The notes under the pieces were generated by a model that saw only the letters and a list, made by a program, of their open reading frames with translations, ran no database searches and had not been told where the DNA came from. Made by a program: the position numbers and the translations under genes. This document shows, piece after piece, positions 1 through 12,400 of a stretch of DNA of 64,000 nt (the stretch's first letter is position 1; every line of letters begins with the position of its first letter). The stretch is from Brugia malayi (lineage: Eukaryota; Nematoda; Chromadorea; Rhabditida; Onchocercidae): contig NW_025062475.1 in NCBI RefSeq assembly GCF_000002995.4, positions 13,362,687-13,426,686 on the forward strand, written 5' to 3'.

Positions 1-159
1 GCAAGTCTTTCATGACAGTAATCTTTTCATATAAATGAATAGAAATAAGCAGAAAATTTTCATTTAACACACAATACATCTGATTATGACCTATCAAAAT
101 GTAAAATAAAACTTTTCAACTTTAAACACTTTAAATACACTAAATCATATTGCCTCAAG

Positions 160-477
160 TTATAATAAATAATTTACACTTAAAATTTCAAGACCGTCAA
201 CCTTATTAATACAAAACATTTGTATTGCTAAAACTACGTCATAAAGTCCGTACTCAAATAATTTACTTCTAATGCATTGTAATTTCTTACATGGTGGCAT
301 CTTAGCTTCATCACAAATACTGCAAATTAAAAAAAAATACCTTTGTCGTAGTACACACACACACACACACACACATACCTGCAAATCTCAAACCTGAAAT
401 AAAAGCAGGAAAGCAACCTAACCCGATACAGACGGCAAACAACCGGAAAATATATTCCAATCATGGACGCCGATCAT
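160..477 (-). other. possible 5' end or fragment of an unrecognised minus-strand gene
   Basis: Reading leftward, an ATG at 477 opens a 19-codon frame beginning MIGVHDWNIFSGC that ends at a donor-like site after 423. A 15-nt exon-like piece (393-379) lies between TTTCAG and GTATGT. A third piece follows an acceptor TTTGCAG at 320. In the frame set by the first two pieces the third stops at about 234; another frame stays open to 160 and looks more protein-like (contains CDEAKMPPCKKLQ and an alternating hydrophobic stretch). The frames do not agree, so no complete product can be built. I do not recognise the protein. It could be a small real gene continuing off the window, a leader exon set, or chance. 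Confidence 0.2.
353..376. repeat. (AC)n dinucleotide microsatellite
   Basis: About 11 AC units, directly upstream (plus sense) of the acceptor- and donor-like sites described in the minus-strand fragment. It makes the VCVCVC stretch of an antisense open frame. Confidence 0.9.
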
Positions 478-1205
478 TTTGCGGCCCGTACCACATAAGT
501 ATAAGTAGGCAATTTCATATCGTCTCATGTGGTTGGGTTATCCAGAGATATGGTTCGATATATTCTGGTCAGCGTGGAATTTAGGCATTTTTGCACCGTG
601 TCGGAAGTGGGCTAGGTGGGGCGTGGTGTACGTGATTTACGTGAGAGTGGTGGTATTGTTGCATTTAGTTCACGTGGGGCTAATAGTACTACTGCGTGCG
701 TTTGCGGCAGTAAAGGAATTCCTATATTATCTGTTAGATTTAGAGGTTTTCCAGGTTTCAACAAAACTATATAAATGGTAGTAGTAACAGTGTTACAAAT
801 GATGGTTCTGGGATGGGCATTTAAATTACTTTAAGATGAAAGTTAGGAGATGTGAGCGATAATGATTATAAGTTCTAGTATTAAGAAAATAAGGAAAGTT
901 TGATCACTTCGCCGTGTGAAGACGGTAGAAGTTAGGTTACATACCGTTATGTTAGGGTGGTAGAACATATTGTTATGTTATCGGTACAAAAATGAAACCG
1001 TTTGTAATGGAGATTAGATAGGAATTTTATATAGGTTACACTAGGTTACAAAGACAAAATTATATGCTAGTTATTGCAGGTTCAACTGACTTTGGTAGTT
1101 ACAAATATTTTCACACCATCTGTTTTATGTGGTTCCTTGTTTAGCATCCGAAAGCAAGCTTTTCTTCATATTACTTTAGGTTTTTTTTTGGCGAGCTTGT
1201 TGAAA
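478..1205. promoter_or_regulatory. upstream (possibly bidirectional) promoter region of RPS3A
   Basis: This stretch is clearly less AT-rich than the rest of the window, at about 500-800 most of all. It contains a palindromic E-box CACGTG at 671-676 and repeated TACGTGA-type motifs near 629-643. It lies between RPS3A and a doubtful minus-strand gene start at 477. The plus-strand open frame at 527-781 has no recognisable domain and is not called as a gene. Promoter function is inferred from position. Confidence 0.35.
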
Positions 1206-1227
1206 GCATTTAGAAGCAAGCTTAAAA
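1206..1227 (+). promoter_or_regulatory. possible trans-splice acceptor and short leader of RPS3A
   Basis: An acceptor-like GCATTTAG ends at 1213, 14 bases before the ATG at 1228. Nematode ribosomal-protein mRNAs are usually SL trans-spliced a few bases upstream of the start, so this AG is the best candidate. There is no spliced-leader donor in the window, so this is inference from position and consensus only. Confidence 0.3.
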
Positions 1228-2857
1228 ATGGCGGTTGGAAAAAACAAAAAGATGGGTAAAAAAGGCGCGAAGAAGAAGGTTGTTGATCCATTCACACGTA
1301 AGGAATGGTATGATATTAAAGCACCATCAATGTTCAACGTGCAACATATCGGAAAGACGTTGGTGAATCGTACGCAAGGAACAAGTAAGTCTGATATCAG
1401 TGATGGCGCTTTTCTATACGAATTAGGTGAAAAGAACGGGAACTTGTTAGTTTTCTAGAAAATGTAGAGAAAGTGATGTATTTTTGAGTTGCTTCATCTT
1501 ATATGGCTTTCATCCTCTTAGAATTTTGGTAGTAATGAAAACGGATCGTTCCCTATTACCATTTCCTGATAACGTCTACTTCATTAAAGTAAGATTTTTT
1601 CTGTTCCTGACTGACTCTCAAAAAAAAATTTTTTTTTTGTTTATTCATCTTTTAACTTGACCAGCCGTGATGACAACTATTGTTATGAGTTGGTTTTAAC
1701 GCATTGTGTTTTCCACATATTTCACTTTTAGAAAAAATTGGTGTTGTTAATTAAGCCTTGCATAACTTGTTGTGAATTCCCTGTAGCGCTTTCCGCTGAG
1801 TGTTTTCAGTTTGATTTCCTGTTGTACGAGGGAAAAAAGGAACTTAGGAAAGATTTTATTCAAGTTTTTTGCATGAATTATTAGCAAAATATTACAGAAA
1901 TTGCAAGCGAAGGTTTAAAAGGACGTGTCTACGAAGTGTCACTTGGCGATCTAAACAATGCTGAGTCAGAATTTCGAAAGATGCGTTTGATATGTGAAGA
2001 TGTTCAGGGTCGAACTTGCTTAACCAATTTTCATGGCATGCGGCTTACACGTGACAAACTTTGTTCCATTGTCAAGAAATGGCATGTAAGTGATGTTTTG
2101 TTAATAAATTCCTCATAAAATCAGTTTTTTAAATATTAAGATAGCGTAGTTTATTTTTTCTCGTAATGCATATTTGGTTCGGATTTTCTATTATGTGCAG
2201 CGTTTTCATTTTAGCTAGGGTATTTTAATGTAAGCAGGGAAATTTTGATTTGTCATATTTCAGACTCTCATTGAAGCTAATGTCGCAGTCAAGACATCCG
2301 ATGGTTATTTATTACGGCTTTTCTGCATTGGCTTCACAAAGAAGAATGCGAGGCAGCTGAAGAAAACAAGTTATGCGAAGTCATCAAAAATTAGACAAAT
2401 TCGTGCTAAAATGGTGGAATACATGCAGAAGGAGGTGAGCATTGTTTGATGTCAGAACACTCTTTGTCATGCGACAACTATTTTTTTGGTATATCCTGAA
2501 TGGAATATTTATAATAATCCCAATGAAATCTTGGAACTGACTGGGTACTTACCTTAGGGGCATATTTCTTTTCATTGTGCTGGAATATTAATTATTTAGG
2601 TACAAGGAAGTGATCTAAAGGATGTATGCCATAAACTAGTTCCGGATTCGATTGGCAAAGATATCGAAAAGGCGTGTTCTTACATCTATCCGTTGCAAGA
2701 TGTATGCATTAGGAAAGTAAAAATATTGAAAAAACCGAAATTTGAAATTGGACGCCTTATGGAAATGCACACAGATGTTAGTACATTTACGAGTGCTGAA
2801 GGTGAAAAAATAGAAAGACCGGATGACTACGAACCTCCCGTACAAGAATCCGTATAA
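1228..2857 (+). CDS. rps-1: 40S ribosomal protein eS1 (RPS3A), 4 exons, complete
   Basis: Exons 1228-1384, 1898-2085, 2264-2434 and 2600-2857 join in frame to 257 aa, against about 264 in vertebrates. The protein starts with the basic tail [17 protein letters not shown] and continues with family-diagnostic blocks ([67 protein letters not shown] at the C-terminus). It is a structural protein of the small ribosomal subunit near the mRNA exit. All introns are GT-AG with GTAAGT or GTGAGC donors; phases are 1, 0 and 0. The start is the first ATG of the open frame, and the sequence matches family N-termini. AATAAA lies at 2897-2902, 40 bases after the stop. GC content and codon use are higher than in neighbouring DNA, as expected for a highly expressed gene. 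No break seen. Confidence 0.97.
1470..1573 (+). ncRNA. weak candidate C/D-box snoRNA in RPS3A intron 1
   Basis: Inside intron 1, a C-box-like GTGATGT (1473-1479) and a D-box CTGA (1566-1569) are about 95 bases apart in a patch less AT-rich than the rest of the intron. Ribosomal-protein introns often host such snoRNAs, and human RPS3A hosts a SNORD73 copy. The C box deviates from RTGATGA and no terminal stem is convincing, so this is a pointer rather than a call. Confidence 0.12.
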
Positions 2858-2896
2858 AGCTTTTGTTATGTTTATAATGCTATTTTCAGTTTTCGG

Positions 2897-2902
2897 AATA
2901 AA
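2897..2902 (+). terminator. polyadenylation signal of RPS3A
   Basis: Canonical AATAAA 40 bases after the stop codon, followed by T-rich sequence. Correct distance and strand for RPS3A. Confidence 0.75.
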
Positions 2903-5153
2903 ATCCTTTTTGTTGAAGTTGCAATATAAATGACGTCAGTAATTCGACTGAAGAATTATTGTCATTAAAAAAAAAAAATTGATTTGTCAGATGTATTGAT
3001 TTTAGTGTAGTAGTTGCTGCATGCTGTACATAGCATAAATATTGTGAGGCTTGAACATTAGAAAGATCGTGATATGGAGTGTCATTAAAAGATGGTTCGT
3101 GATAGTGTAAGCATCGCATCGACTAATAGGTTACAATCAAAAAATCATAAATGTGAAACGTTGTACAAAATTGCATAATGAGACGTAATGATAACTCATG
3201 ACACGATTAAGACAAGTTTAACACAGTTCGTGACGCGCTGTAAATGTCATTCTTATTGTATCTCGTGTTTCTCGCTGTGCACTGTCTGAGAGATTTGAAT
3301 TTCAGTATAGTAGTCCCATGGTGCAGCTAGAAAATAGCAGTGATTTTTTTATGAAAAGGAGTAGAAATGTTGTTACATGGACAAGAGAATTTGCAATTTG
3401 ATATATGAAAAATCCGTTCTACAAAAAAGATCAAAATTGGTTGGCGCTATCGAGCAGAATGAAAGTTATAGCAAATTTCAATTAGTTGGGTGCTTTAGTT
3501 CATGATGGATTTCACATTTTATTTCAGAATTTAAAATATTTAGTGGTCATTTTGATGTCAGATATATACCTATGTTTGTTCACTTTTTTGTCCATGCGTT
3601 AATTTTTTCATTACTATTTGTCAGAAAACTTAAGACATTTAAACTAATCCACGAAGAACAGATTAAAGCAAGAATAATTTATCCATGTTTATGAATAAGA
3701 GTTATTCCGTTAATATCAAAGTAAGAGTAAACTTAATGTTATGATAGATAAAAAATGATTGTTATGATCTCGTTTACTACTTTTCACTGTATTAAATTTA
3801 ATGGCGTGAGTTTTATGCGTGAAAAGTTATAAATTTAAAAATTTAACTCTTATTTCTTTATGCATCACTCGAAAACGTTTATTTTTTATTTTTTTTTTTT
3901 TTTTTTTTTTTTTGAGGCTTCTCTTTTGCAAATGCAAAAAAGATTCCATCCATTCTTACAAAAAATATAATACCAATAATTTTGATGATTTATGAACATA
4001 CCGGAAATGACACAATCAATCGTTCCTAATGATTTATGAGTAGCAAATAGGAATTATTTTAACTTACAAAATTCTTTTCCTTGGTGAAAATGACGTAAAA
4101 CAGATGAAATTTTGATCAGAAATTGAAATAATTTTACTTGTGAAAAATGCCACATTTAGTAAAATATGCGAGAAATTGTGAGAGAAATTTGATCTGTTTG
4201 AAAATTTATTTTTCAAATCATTCATCACTATGATCATAGATCACATATTCATTCTCACATTCATCAAAAATATTTTTGACCGATATAGGAACAATAGGTA
4301 TTATTATTATTTTCTTTACTTTGTATTTGCTTACTTGTAAAACGTTTGTTTATATGAAATTAATTCCATATTCAGATTCAGATTTAAAAAATGTTTGTTT
4401 TCAGATTATAAAAAAAAAAAAAAAAAGTTATAAAATGTTTGTTTATGTGAAATTAATTTCAAATTCAATAAATGAGTAATATGAAATTAAAAAAAAAAAA
4501 ACTAATATTTATGTGACAGTAATGAAATGATAAAATTTTATTCAAAAATTAGTAAATAAATGAGTAAATGCAAAAATAGAAAGTTAACGTAGTATAATTA
4601 TCGCTAAAATATCGCTTTGCTCAAAACACGTAATAATAAATTGAGTGAATGAGGAATAAAATCAATGATAATTATCGATGGACATTAATCATTGTCCACC
4701 TATCTCCTCCAATATTCCTATCACAGAATAAGATGGACAACAAAATGGACAGAGCAAGGTGGACAACAAAATGGAAATTTCGGTTCTTAGTGGACAAAGA
4801 TTTTGTTGTTTTTTCTTTCTTTTCCACTAATAATTCGAAGGACTAATTAAATAACAAGCACTGAAAAGATAAATAAGTTAACTTCAATAAGATGAAAGAA
4901 ATATTAATCAAATTGAGCAGCAATTCATTTCAATTTATCAATGATAATCATCATGAATAAGAGGACATCATCATCGTATTGACTGATGATAATAAAATAA
5001 TCGTTAATTAATTGATTAATTAATGATTATAGAATTGATATGATAAAAAATAATACAAAAATCATTAAAATTATTGAACTAGAATAAGGTGAAAGATTGT
5101 ATAAGACTTTGTTTTACTTCTTAAATACATTTATCTTTCTTCAATATTTATAT
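2903..5153. other. convergent intergenic region, no gene seen
   Basis: The RPS3A and formin genes face each other across this stretch. It holds a long poly-T tract (about 3884-3913), several shorter A-runs and scattered short open frames without family resemblance. A small repeated motif built around ATGGACAACAAAATGGA occurs at 4732-4772. Nothing supports a gene. Confidence 0.6.
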
Positions 5154-5159
5154 TTTATT
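5154..5159 (-). terminator. possible polyadenylation signal of the formin gene
   Basis: AATAAA on the minus strand, 6 bases after the stop codon at 5168-5166. This would give a very short 3' UTR, which is common in nematodes; other signals further left are possible. Confidence 0.35.
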
Positions 5160-5165
5160 ATTACA

Positions 5166-6147
5166 TTATTTCCACCTTGGTTTTGATACAGTACCAGTTT
5201 TAATTAACAAAGGTCTTGAAGCAGTGCTACAGGAATCGGTACGTTTCATTGTTCTATTATTATGCGAACTACCGGTTGTTGTCGTAGGTGTTGAAGTTGA
5301 CACTTGTTGACCAGATTTATTTATTCCTTTTACAGGTCGTCGTGTTGTGGAAGGTGATGAACGTGGTGGTACTACACGTGATAATGATGTTGCACCACCA
5401 ATTATTGTTCGTTGTGGAGCTGATTTTGGACGTGTTATAACGTGACCTAATTTTGATGTTGATGATAATGATGATGATGATGATGGATCATTATTTGGTG
5501 AAATAGTAGAATGTGAATTATTATCATTTGATTGTAATGCACCTTTTATTGTTACTAAATTTGATTTAGCATACGTTGTTCGATGATTTTTCCGCCAAAA
5601 TGTTTGTGAATCAATATTTTGCTCATTTTGATTACTTAATGGATGAAATGTATTAGTAGTACGTGAATTTTCCGTTGTTGATAAATTTGACGTACACGGT
5701 ATCTCAGTATCTGTAGTTGTAGAAGTAATCATTGATTTCTTTGGCATACGTATTGTTGTTGAATTTTTTGTAGCCATAACATTTGATAAATTATTCGTAG
5801 TTGTATTACCAGAATTTAACTTTCGAGTTGATATACCTTTGTTAGTTTTTGTTGAGATTATTTCACTTTTATTTGTTAACATTTTTTCATTACGTCGTTT
5901 TATCATAGTTTCTTTGTTGGTACTAGCAGTAGTAGTATTAGTATTAGTATTTGTAGTATTAGCAGTAGTAGTGGTAGTAGTGTTGAATAATTTGCCAGAT
6001 TGTATTGATGATTTCGAATTGATAAGATTTTTTGATTCATTACAACATATCTCATCCAGCATTTCAATTTTTTGATTTGTTGAATTAAATTGTGTAGCAA
6101 AAATGGATGTTGATTTGTTGTTATTAGATGATTGTTGTTGTTCCTGC

Positions 6148-6183
<36 letters not shown>

Positions 6184-6496
6184 GACATCGATTTATGTGA
6201 TGATGGAATTGTTGATAATTTATTTCGATATGATAACGAATTTCGTGATTGTTCATTGGAAGTTTGAATTGATTTCATTGTTCGTACATTACGAATTGTC
6301 TTTGATAATGGAATTTCGGTAGTTTTTTCCATTGCAACTCGTTGTTTCATTTTATCCATTGAATAAAGTATTGTTGTAATTTTATCATTATTTTTTATAT
6401 TATTTATTGAATTATTATTGATTGATGTTATTTCTTCTAAATTAATATTATTTGATGGCATTCTTTCAACTTTTATCATTGTTGATGATGAATCTT
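5166..6496 (-). other. large last exon: low-complexity basic tail of the formin
   Basis: One 1331-bp exon encodes residues 911-1353, rich in Ser, Thr and Asn. It has a polyQ tract at about 1016-1032 (CAA-type codons, GTT repeats on the plus strand at 6137-6183) and basic Pro/Ser/Arg motifs near the end (ITRPKSAPQRT, PPRSSPSTTRRPVKG). Human FHDC1 binds microtubules through a basic C-terminal tail, so a similar role is possible but only inferred. The frame matches the upstream exon (phase 1). The antisense open frames across 5839-6322 are by-products of the triplet repeats. Confidence 0.88.
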
Positions 6497-9400
6497 CTGA
6501 AAGAAAGAAGAATTTATAATATTGCAATGAGTAAAATATTTTAATGATTAAAGTTTAAAAATACTTCAATGTTTTAATATTATTAAAATTTTAGTAGTAG
6601 TACGGTTAAAGTAACAATTTTATGCGATAAATTATTGATATTTTGCTATTAATAACTTAGACAAATATTTTACTTAATGTAACAGATAAATTTTATGATA
6701 ATCAGTAAGTTACAAAGAACAAAAAGTCATTAGAAAAAGCTTAGAAAAAAAAAAAAAAAAAGAAAACCTGTGCTTATTATTATTGTAATAATTATTGTAG
6801 TTAAATAATTTCATTAAAAAAATTTTTTTTTTTTAGAACCGATTTGACATTAAACGAATAAAATATTTTATAACCTGTAGAAGTTGAAAATGTAGGTGTC
6901 ATTTCAATTAATTCATCAGGCATTTCTTTGTTGTACTAAAAAAATAAATTATTAATTCTCAAATTTAAATAAAAGTTTAAATTCGAAAAAGAATTAACGA
7001 AAAAAAAAAAAGAAAAAAAGTGATTTCTGAATGAAGAAAATGATAATGATAATGATAATGATAATAATTCTCACCTCAACATGTTGTTTTACAGCTTCTT
7101 TTTCCACTCTTTCAGCTACTTCCAAAAATTCATCCAAATTTTGACTATGTCTTATCAAATATGCATCACTTTTATTTCGTGATTGTTTTCGTAATTTCAA
7201 AATTGGTGACATATCGCTCTAATTTATCACAAAATTATTAGCAGAAGAAAAAAAAAACGAAAGAATATATAATAGCAGTAAGTGAGTAATTAAAAATTGA
7301 ATTAAAAAAATGATAAAATTGTATCAATTTTGTTTCATTAATAAATAAAATTATCATTGATAAAAATTCATACTAAAATATAAATGCTCTTACCTCATCA
7401 GGTATATCATCCTTTAGCTTACGAACTGTTCGATGAATAATTTTACGATCTTTCTTCTCATCATCATTTGATAATTTCACTAGCATATTTGTTGGATTAA
7501 TATTTAAACGAGGTCGAGAGTGACGAATATTCGAATGAGTACTAAATCAAATATATGAAAAATTAGTAATGTATGTTTTTTTTTTTTTTTTTTTAAACTG
7601 TCAAATTTTCTATTTTTTTATTTTTTACTTCTTTAAACATTATTGCTCAAAAATTGATGATAGTATTTCATAGGTAACAAAGAAAAAAAAAAGAAAAAAT
7701 GAATTAACACAATCATTTCCCATCGTTATACATTTACTTAAACATTTGCGCCACTACTCGATTAAAAAAAAAAATGATAGAATTGTATCAGTTTTGTAAA
7801 ATTTAAAATGTATTAGCGCAAATATTTAAAAGTAAATATATCAAATCAAATACATTACGAATACCTTAGTATTACTTAACTTGCCTAAAAATTTTTATCA
7901 TAATAAAATTTCAAGCTTACTTGCTTTCCAGAAGTTCTTCCAATGTTCTATTATTGTTGTTATCATTATCAGTATCATTATTGTTATTGTTTATCTTCTT
8001 TAGTAAATTAAACTCTGAGGAATTATTCGGCATCATTTTTTCCATATTTGTTTTTTCATCCAAACGCTTCAATCGTTTTGTGCGTTTTTCATTATCCTGA
8101 ATGAAAAATATGCAAAAATATAGCAATTTAAAAGTTGAATTTATTAATTTATTTTCTATTTTAATAAATGAAAATATAAGAAATCTAATTTGATACATAA
8201 TCAAAAACATTCATTAATTTATTCATTTCTAAATATACAGGAATTCCGAAGATAATTATTATTTTTGTTAGCGAAACTTTTTGTGAAATTAAAAAAAAAA
8301 ACGAAAAGAAAAATAAAATTGACAAATTAATTAAGCAAGTTTTGTTTTTCAATCAAATTCAAATTTGAGTAAAATATTTGCAAATAGAATTAAAAACATT
8401 CCCTATACAATATTTTGCTAGATTTTTCTTTTTTTTTTTTTACATAAGAATAAGTTAAATGAAATATAGAAAATTACTAATTATTAAAAGTAAATATAAT
8501 TGTTATTATTATTATTAAAATAAAAATGATAATATCATACATTTAGCGCATCACGTAGTCTACAGATGAATGTTGATAATATTTTAAAGCATTCCTCAAT
8601 TTTGAAATGTTTTTCATCTTCACAAAAATATACTGCCAAATAGGAAATTAATTGATCCATTTGCTCTAATTGCTCTTGCATATTTTCCATATGTTGTTGT
8701 GAATTCTTGAAATTTTAAATTTATTTAACTCTTCACAATTTTCTTTTTTTTTTGACTTAAGTTTAACTAATTTAATCTTTTTTTTTTTCCTTTAAACTAT
8801 ATTAGAGTTATGTCTAATAATATAATGTTTTTACATTTGCATGGATAGAAAAATGTAATAAATGAAATGATTTAATAAAATAATTCAAATATATGATTTG
8901 TAGATAAATTTTGAAAAAATATTTCCTCAAATGCTTAATGCAATGCAAACAATTAGGGTAATAAAAATTTATTCGATTCAAAATTCGAAATTTTTAACAA
9001 AATTTTTACTTCAATTATCAAATGTAATAAATGAACAAATAATGCAATGAATAATAAAATTTAAAAAAAAAAAATTTTTTTTTTAATTGCTAATAAAAAA
9101 GAGACAGAAATTGAAACATACCATAAAATGCTGGTTGATATTTTCAAAAAAATGGTTATCAGTTCGTTTTCTTACTTCAATGCTTATATTAATCAGTTTA
9201 TCACGAATTGTTCGAACATCATTTCGAATTGATTCCAATGATAATCTAAAAAGTGTTTTTAAAATTTATTTATATCTGATTCTAATGTCAATGAACAAAA
9301 TGTTTTATTGTTCAGTGCAATTTAATGAAATTACAAATAATTAAAATGTAAAATTTAATTTAATACAAACACAGTTCAATAAGCAAACATATAATTAATA

Positions 9401-12400
9401 ACAAAATTTAAAAATGTAATTTGAACAATTTTTTTGCTTTTTACAAATATATAAAATTATTTTAAATCGTTTTTTTTTTTTAAATAATAATTTTATTATT
9501 AAAAATTAATAATATTACCTTGCAGCTATTGGTACTGTTAACAGCTCATTCAGTAATTTTTCTGTGCATTCACGATCTTGCTAGAAAAAAAAAAAAAAAT
9601 AACTAACTGATAAGTTAAATTTAAAGTAATTCAAAAGTAACAGAAGTAACTGTTAAATTATATTCGAAATAGGAAAAAATATTTTTTATAACGCCGATGC
9701 AAAAAAAAAAAAATTATCTCTTCGAATTATTTAAATTATTCAACAATTTTAAATTTTTATCCAATTTTATATGATATTTTAAAATAACTGAATTTCTACA
9801 AGAAGAAAAAAGGAGTTATATTATTTAATTTAATTTTTAAATGATAAATATATCTGTCATGAATTGCATATATTATTATTTCATTTTATAATTTCCGGTT
9901 CCGGTTGAAAGTAAAATCTAACCATTGCAATGAAATGTAGAAGTGTAATACTTTTTTGCGTTCCTTTTACATCCAAAATTCTCCAAAGCGAATTCAATTT
10001 AAATCCGGCAGCATTTCCAAATGTTGCATTTGCATTTAAAAAATTACCAATTTGTACAAGCATACAAAAAATTTTTGGCAATGCTTTGCTTTCTTTAATT
10101 TCTGAAATTACAAAAAAAAAAAAAAAAAAAAAAAATTATATTTAAAAATTATTTATCATAATTTGCATTTTAATGAAGGTAGCATGCATTTTTGCATGCA
10201 TTTTATATCTTTAACACTTACTCAAACAACTAACTAACTAATACATTTAATAATCGAAGAAATTAATTAAAAATAAAAAAAATTTAAAAATATTTCTTCT
10301 ACTAAACACTTCAAATATAATTAGAAAATTTTTCACAATTTCTCTTTATTTATTTAATTATCTAAAATTAATTTATCTTTCAAATCCTAATGCATTACTT
10401 AATTATTAATTTATATTTGCATTAATTAAACTAAACAAAAACAAACCTATGCAACTGTTAATTACAGTATCAATATGAGGTAGCAAAGTTTCGAAAGCAA
10501 TATTCAATTCCTCTTTTAAAATCATACAATCTAAGATAAGCCTATAGTCTGATACAGTTAATAGATTTAAAAAGAATTGTTCGGCAATACCAAGCTGTGA
10601 TTCATCACCACTAAATCCTCGTAAAATTTCAATCTGTAATAATTTCATTTAAATTTACATTTAAATTTTATTTTAGGAAAAAAAAAAAAATATGTCGTAG
10701 CAACGAATAAAATTATCAATTCTATTTCAAATTCAACTATAATTCTTTGTTTAACTTTACATTAAGGCAAAAACATAAGTTACTTTTTTTTTTTTTTTTT
10801 TAAAATTTTACAAAAATTGTATGCCTTAGCTGATATCACTTATTATTAAACAATTTTTGAAAAAAAAAATGCAATTTTATAAAAAAATAAAAAACTTGAA
10901 AATATTTACCTCTTCATTATCAGGTAAAATAGCATGAAGATTATTTAATCGTTCAAGACCAAAAAATTCACCATTTCCATTTCGAACATTTTCGATAATT
11001 TGAAATATACCTTAAAATTAACATCCTATCTTATTTTAATTTTAAATTATCATAAAAAATATTTCAAAAATAAAAAAAAAAATAATTAGTTTAAAAAAAG
11101 GAAAAAAAAAAAAAAAAAGGAGAAATTAAAAAGCTAAATTACCTTCTTTTAACATCCTATCTTATTTTAATTTTAAATTATCATAAAAAATATTTCAAAA
11201 ATAAAAAAAAAAATAATTAATTTAAGAAAAGGAAAAAAAAAAAAAAAAAAAAGGAGAAATTAAAAAGCTAAATTACCTTCTTTAAATTGTTTTAGGAAAA
11301 TGCTCACATTAAAACTTCGTTTATGTGATAATAAAGTAATTACGGCATTCTTCCGTGTATTACGTCGTTCTACGTTTAATGTATCAGTGCATGTTCTAAC
11401 AGCAGTACAACTAAACATTGATTCTAATTCATCGAAATTAAGATGTAATTCTGAAAATTGAAAAAAAAAAAAAAGTTAGAATGAAAAAACTTTGAAATCA
11501 TTTTTTTTTTTAAATGAAATAACTCTAATTTTTTTTTTTAAAAAAAGAAAAAAGATTTTATGTAAAAATTAGAATAAAATAAAAAATAACCAATCAAATT
11601 GATAATAGAAAACCTTTTTTTCTTTTTTTTTTTTTTTAATTTTATCGGAAAAAAAAAAAACTAAACAATTGAAATTTTGAAATTGTAGGAATATTATAGA
11701 AAGATAATTATGAACAGAAAGTTATCCAACCAAATTAGCAAATTTCACATTTTCACTTTTTGTCGTAGAAAATTCTTTTCTTCTTTTTCTTCATATAAAG
11801 TAAATTTTTTTTAATTTTTTTAATTGTTTCATCTTAATTATAGTGAAATAAAATTATAAACTTAGGCTGAATTTTTCAGAAATTTAATTTAATAAAAGTT
11901 TACATCGAATTTACATCGAAATGATACCATTTTCAGAGAGTCGTGCAGAAGACATCCAAACGTTATGAATTTTTTGCATACCATCGCCAATTACCTAAAA
12001 TATTTTCAAATTTTACTAATTGAAAAAAAAAAATAGAGAGATATTGGATACTTTAAATTATCAAATTACATAATTTGACGAAACTCTTTTTCATCTTCCT
12101 TCTATTATTTCTCTAGGCAAACCTTTTTTTAAATTAAACTTCTATTTAAATAAAAATTAAAAATTGGTGGATAGAATTTTTTTAGTTTAAAACATCTGTA
12201 AATTAGAATAATTAAGAAAAAATTCGAAACTAAAAAAATTTTGCACTCATTAAAAAGAAAAAGTCTTGAAAAAAAAAAAAAAAAAAGAGATCCTTTTATT
12301 AATTCTTCCAATGTTGTAAAATTTTAGTTTTCATTTTGAAATTGTAAAATTAGCCTTTTCAACGGGTATTTTAGTCCATTGAATTTGTTTCATTTGTGAA

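Noticed and set aside
527..781. 84-residue plus-strand open frame upstream of RPS3A
   Set aside because: No domain, no splice or polyadenylation context, and it lies in the GC-richer promoter region; better explained as chance.
3250..3345. Possible tRNA-like folded element downstream of RPS3A
   Set aside because: A TTCAAAT-like stretch is present on minus but no A-box, acceptor stem or anticodon arm can be drawn.
5839..6322. Plus-strand Val/Leu-rich open frames opposite the formin tail
   Set aside because: They are antisense products of CAA/AAT triplet repeats in the in-frame last exon of the formin.
9881..9922. Extension of formin exon 14 through the GTTAGA donor (13 more codons)
   Set aside because: Splicing at 9923 restores the conserved FH2 order (LLHFIAM then QDRECTEKLL); the extension ends in a stop within FH2.
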